A stretch of DNA of 64,000 nt from Bacillota bacterium (GTDB lineage: Bacteria; Bacillota; Clostridia; Christensenellales; JAEXRW01): positions 124,001-188,000 of the forward strand of contig JAEXRW010000010.1 of NCBI GenBank assembly GCA_023454175.1, given 5' to 3'. Made by a program: the position numbers and the translations under genes. Below are positions 62,058 to 64,000 of this stretch, one piece after another (the first letter of the stretch is position 1; every line of letters begins with the position of its first letter). The notes under the pieces are model-generated. The model made no database searches. It was not told the origin of the DNA and saw only the letters and a list, made by a program, of their open reading frames with translations.

Positions 62058-63017
62058 ATGGATACGGTAAAGGAGCAAATACGGGAGAAGGGGCTGGCGC
62101 TGGGGTTCGCGGAGGTGCGCTTTGCTTCCGCGGAGCCGTTCGATGCATGGCGGGAGACGGTGGACGGGCTGCAGGGGGAATACAGGCCTCGGGGCGTATT
62201 CCGGATGACACACGAGCCGAGGAAGCTGATGCAGGACGCGGCGAGCATCGCTGTCTGCCTGCTGCCCTTCGCCTTAAACGCACCGCTGCCGGAGGATGTG
62301 GCGCCTTTCGCGGCGTATTACCCGGCGTCCCAGTATGCGCACAACCTGGCAATGGAACTGGCGGCGTTCATCGATTCGCTGGGGTACAAAGCCAGGGCCA
62401 ACCCGATGCTGCCCGCGCGGCACGCGGCGCTGCGCGCCTACGGTGGGATGTACGGGAGCAACCGGCTGTTCGTGCACCCCAAATACGGCTCGCTGGTGGC
62501 CATACGGCTGATCCTCACGAACGCATGCGGGCCTGACGAACCCCCGGCTGATAAGAAGCACAAATGCCCCGAGTGCGGGAAATGCATCTCCGCGTGCCCG
62601 GTGGGCGTATTGACGCACGAGCGCTTCGAGGCGGAAAAATGCCTGCGCACATATACGGGGCGGGGAAACGTACCGGAAGAGGTGCGGGACAAGGTGATGA
62701 CCCTGATCGGGTGCGAATACTGCACGCGGGCGTGCCCGTACAACGCGATGCAAAAAGAGGCCATGCCGCCCGAAGAGGTGCTGGACGCATTCAAATATGA
62801 AAACATCCTGTCCGGGGCATCCATGGAGAGGCTGGTGGACCTCGTGGGCTCCAACTTCATCGACGAAGGGAAGATCGAGGCCATGACCGCGCTGACGGCG
62901 GCCAACCGGGGACGGAAGGAAGCTATCCCGCTGCTGCAGAAACTGACGGAGGACGGGCGGGAAAAGGTGGGGAAACAGGCGGCATGGGCGCTGGAGAAGC
63001 TGGAAGGAAAGGGTTGA
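62058..63017 (+). CDS. queG: QueG-like epoxyqueuosine reductase family protein
   Basis: 319 residues. Two 4Fe-4S motifs are clear (KCPECGKCISACPVG and CEYCTRACPYN). An N-terminal cobalamin-binding-type domain includes ARANPMLPARHAALRAYGGMYGSN, and a short C-terminal HEAT-like part follows. QueG reduces epoxyqueuosine to queuosine in tRNA. It is somewhat shorter than typical QueG, so a related reductase is possible. GGGAGGGAACG precedes the ATG. Confidence 0.75.
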   Translation: MDTVKEQIREKGLALGFAEVRFASAEPFDAWRETVDGLQGEYRPRGVFRMTHEPRKLMQDAASIAVCLLPFALNAPLPEDVAPFAAYYPASQYAHNLAMELAAFIDSLGYKARANPMLPARHAALRAYGGMYGSNRLFVHPKYGSLVAIRLILTNACGPDEPPADKKHKCPECGKCISACPVGVLTHERFEAEKCLRTYTGRGNVPEEVRDKVMTLIGCEYCTRACPYNAMQKEAMPPEEVLDAFKYENILSGASMERLVDLVGSNFIDEGKIEAMTALTAANRGRKEAIPLLQKLTEDGREKVGKQAAWALEKLEGKG

Positions 63018-63186
63018 CCCCACACCATTTCACGATATCTCAGCGAGTCACAGAGATACGGGGGGATACGGCGAGATAACGGCCAATAACGGTGATGTAA
63101 CGACATAAAGCCGTGATTATTGCAGCAATGCACGAAATAGCGACATAAAAACCACATTGCGTTTGCGAAAAAAGCAATAAAATCCA

Positions 63187-63215
63187 TTGTTTGGACAGGC
63201 ATACGATGCTATAAT
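63187..63215 (+). promoter_or_regulatory. Promoter of the DUF2207 gene
   Basis: TTGTTT (63187-63192), 17-bp spacer, TATAAT (63210-63215). Confidence 0.65.
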
Positions 63216-63259
63216 GAAAAAACCTACCCATAGCGCAGCCAAACGGCGACGGAGGTTTG

Positions 63260-64000
63260 ATGGATATGAAAAAAAGACATATCATCGCACTAAGCGCCAT
63301 CATTGCCTGCTTTATGATCTTTACGGGATGCCTGCATGTGGACCTGGGCTCGGGGGATGCAGTACCGCTGACCACGCCGGAGCCTTCACAGGCGGCGGAG
63401 GCGGAACCGGACAGCCAGGGATATGACCTTGAGATACTGGACTACCAGGCGGACATCGCCATCAGCACCAAAAATGTCTGGAAGGTGAAAGAGAGCATCA
63501 CCGTGCTATTCAACAAGGAACTGCACGGCATCTTCCAGGATATCCCCGTCAAAGGAAGCTTTAACCGCCTCGTCGGCAGCAAGAATACGGAATACAAATA
63601 CGATATACGCATTTCCAACGTGAAGGTGGAAAACCATCCATTCACGGCGGGGCCCACGCAGGACGGCACCGAGATGAGCATCACCATCGGGGACATGGAC
63701 AAGCTGGTGCGCGGCGTGCAGGAATACACCATCACCTATACGGCGGACATGGGGGACGACGGCATCAAGGATTTCGACGAGGTATATACCAACCTGCTGG
63801 GCGTGACATGGGGATTCCCCATCCGGCAGGCGGAATTCACCATCCTGATGCCCAAACCCTTCAACATGAAAGACATCCTTTTCACCTGCGGGAAGGTGGG
63901 GGAGATGACGGATTCAGGCGTGGCGTACAGGGTGGACGGCAATACCATCAACGCCCATACGACACGGACGCTGGAACCTTTCGAATGCGTGGCGCTGCAT
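63260..64000 (+). CDS. DUF2207 membrane protein, 3' end cut by window
   Basis: The frame stays open to the right edge (247 codons). A signal peptide with lipobox-like FTGC is followed by the beta-rich extracellular DUF2207 domain (YDLEILDYQADIAISTKNVW, ESITVLFNKELHGIFQDIP, YTITYTADMGD). The TM segments of the family would lie beyond the window. GGAGG precedes ATG 63260 (4 bases) and ATG 63266 (10 bases). Confidence 0.75.
   Translation, partial: MDMKKRHIIALSAIIACFMIFTGCLHVDLGSGDAVPLTTPEPSQAAEAEPDSQGYDLEILDYQADIAISTKNVWKVKESITVLFNKELHGIFQDIPVKGSFNRLVGSKNTEYKYDIRISNVKVENHPFTAGPTQDGTEMSITIGDMDKLVRGVQEYTITYTADMGDDGIKDFDEVYTNLLGVTWGFPIRQAEFTILMPKPFNMKDILFTCGKVGEMTDSGVAYRVDGNTINAHTTRTLEPFECVALH

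Overview
The window comes from a spore-forming member of the Firmicutes, class Clostridia. The evidence is spo0A, a sipL-like spore-coat morphogenesis gene, spoIIR, sleB, ypeB and pdaA, together with the Firmicutes order rpmE ... prmC-prfA ... ywlC-ywlE ... rpiB-upp. Most of the sequence is G+C rich with strong Shine-Dalgarno sites, many U-tailed hairpin terminators and frequent GTG/TTG starts. I cannot name the genus; a deep-branching or uncultured clostridial lineage is likely.

Positions 1-7394 are the right end of an AT-rich integrated element, clearly foreign in composition. It carries a very large protein with a phosphoribosyltransferase (PRTase)-like motif, cut by the left edge of the window, then an ImmA/IrrE-type metallopeptidase and a small two-TM protein on the same strand. 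A PD-(D/E)XK nuclease-like gene lies on the other strand. A serine recombinase remnant without its catalytic domain reads into tRNA-Ala(CGC). The first three genes look like a defence or conflict module of a type I cannot assign.

Positions 7.4-20.4 kb are chromosomal housekeeping: hypoxanthine-DNA glycosylase, DUF1540 small Cys-rich proteins, a MecA-like class B PBP, a YabE-like G5/3D cell-wall protein, rsmA, pckA, DUF1934, a UPF0173 hydrolase, DUF3795 and a HAD phosphatase. Positions 20.8-36.2 kb hold pyrG, spo0A (with a 0A box and a nearby triple DnaA-box cluster), sipL, lipoproteins, mrp, pdaA, ispE and a spoIIR-sleB-ypeB cluster. Positions 36.7-49.1 kb hold rho with a C-rich leader, an N-terminal nucleophile hydrolase, asd, two TIM-barrel isomerase-like genes, an ArsB/NhaD-type transporter with a possible attenuated leader, and a BlaI/M56 regulator-sensor pair.

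Positions 49.2-60.8 kb are the conserved translation/modification cluster rpmE-DUF1385-NTase-prmC-prfA-GrpB-ZIP-ywlC-ywlE-rpiB-upp. It is interrupted by non-coding elements: a two-copy structured repeat (one copy supplies the C-terminal codons of prmC), a 133-bp inverted repeat after prfA, a 540-bp thymine-depleted tract after ywlE, and a ~2-kb array of palindromic repeats with two 88% identical DUF559 nuclease genes between ywlE and rpiB. This array is the strongest candidate for an undescribed mobile or selfish system here. Positions 60.8-64 kb hold intergenic short-repeat clusters, an orphan V-ATPase subunit E-like protein, a QueG-like iron-sulfur protein and the start of a DUF2207 membrane protein cut by the right edge.
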